A stretch of DNA of 6,485 bases. Source: Clostridiales bacterium UBA4362. GTDB lineage: Bacteria; Bacillota; Clostridia; TANB77; CAG-508. Of the stretch, positions 5,889 through 6,485 are shown piece by piece. The position numbers and the translations under genes are program-made. The notes beneath the pieces were generated by a model. It saw only the letters and a program-made list of their open reading frames with translations, had not been told where the DNA came from and did not search any database. Location of the stretch: assembly GCA_002393975.1 (NCBI GenBank), contig DGSM01000129.1:1-6485 (forward strand), written 5' to 3'. Position 1 is the first letter of the stretch; every line of letters begins with the position of its first letter.

Positions 5889-6485
5889 ATGACTTTTTAT
5901 ACAACAACTCCAATTTATTACCCAAGTGGAAAATATCATATAGGCACAGCTTATACTGAAGTCTTAGCAGATATGATTAATAGATACCATAAGTTAAGAG
6001 GAGAGGAGACTTTCTTCTTAACAGGCTCAGATGAGCATGGTCAAAAAATACAAACTAAAGCCTTAGAGAACGACATGAGTCCTAAGGCTTATGTTGACAA
6101 AATGGCCGAACAATCTATTTCACTTTGGAAACAAATGGATATTAAATATGACAAATATATTAGAACAACAGATGAATACCATGTAGAAGCTTGTCAAAAG
6201 ATTTTTGACTACTTCTTAAGCCATGGAGACATATATAAAGGCACTTATGAAGGATGGTATTGTGAGCCTTGTGAATCATATTTCACAGATACTCAAATTG
6301 TAGATGGAAAATGTCCTGATTGTGGAAGAGATGTTAAAAAGATGTCAGAAGAAGCATATTTCTTTAAGATGAGTAAATATGTGGATAAACTATTAGAATA
6401 CTATGATGAGCATCCTGATTTCATCCAACCAGCATATCGTAAGCAAGAAATGATTAATAACTTTATTAAACCAGGACTTGAAGAT
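5889..6485 (+). CDS. metG: Methionyl-tRNA synthetase, N-terminal 199 residues (3' truncated by window)
   Basis: A class I aminoacyl-tRNA synthetase that attaches methionine to tRNA-Met in the cytosol. The frame is open from the ATG at 5889 to the last base. AAGGGA (5875-5880) lies eight bases upstream. The opening TTTPIYYPSGKYHIGTAYTE carries the HIGH-box equivalent as HIGT (17-20). TGSDEHGQK (45-53) is the conserved active-site stretch. Cys125-x2-Cys128 and Cys142-x2-Cys145 form a four-cysteine zinc knuckle in the connective peptide, as in one MetRS subgroup, whereas B. subtilis MetRS lacks these cysteines. EEAYFFKMSKY and MINNFIKPGLED match the family well. The KMSKS loop, anticodon-binding domain and any tRNA-binding C-terminal domain lie beyond the window. 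It follows the NTPase gene by 32 bp with no terminator between, so it is likely cotranscribed; no T-box leader fits in that gap. Confidence 0.96.
   Translation, partial: MTFYTTTPIYYPSGKYHIGTAYTEVLADMINRYHKLRGEETFFLTGSDEHGQKIQTKALENDMSPKAYVDKMAEQSISLWKQMDIKYDKYIRTTDEYHVEACQKIFDYFLSHGDIYKGTYEGWYCEPCESYFTDTQIVDGKCPDCGRDVKKMSEEAYFFKMSKYVDKLLEYYDEHPDFIQPAYRKQEMINNFIKPGLED

Noticed and set aside
5514..5939. Minus-strand open frame spanning the NTPase end and metG start
   Set aside because: It runs antisense to two well-supported genes and resembles the mirror of a Lys-rich tail, with no family resemblance.

Overview
The window reads as ordinary chromosomal DNA of an AT-rich bacterium, most likely a low-GC Bacillota (Clostridia/Tissierellia-like). 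The reasons are strong GGAGG/AAAGGA-type ribosome binding sites, A/T-ending codons with AGA for arginine, a RecD2 helicase of the type found without RecBC, a ComF competence protein, and a methionyl-tRNA synthetase with a Cys4 zinc knuckle. The placement comes from family knowledge and codon style; no species can be named from the sequence alone. No tRNA, rRNA, CRISPR array, insertion sequence or integration scar was seen.

Layout. Positions 2-106 hold the last 34 codons of a + strand gene with a highly charged, low-complexity tail. It ends in a strong intrinsic terminator whose hairpin contains the stop codon. After a very AT-rich 100-bp spacer comes a convergent, minus-strand gene for a DeoD-type purine nucleoside phosphorylase (217-933), with its own good promoter. 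A divergent promoter region (934-1081) separates it from a + strand gene string that runs to the window end: recD2 (1082-3310), a comF-family gene (3357-4034), a large uncharacterised KAP-like P-loop NTPase (4015-5856) and the first 199 codons of metG (5889-6485). Gaps in the string are 46 bp, a 20-bp overlap and 32 bp, with no terminator between genes, so it looks like one operon.

How the genes may work together. RecD2 (5'-3' helicase, DNA repair) and ComF (PRTase-fold protein linked to DNA uptake) both touch DNA processing. The NTPase is translationally overlapped with comF. It has an N-terminal P-loop module, a long acidic presumably disordered insert, a further helical segment and a 43-residue Lys/Ser/Thr/Ala tail resembling histone H1-like nucleic-acid-binding tails. 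That architecture, together with its position, makes it the least explained and most interesting item here. MetG is a housekeeping gene that probably shares the transcript.
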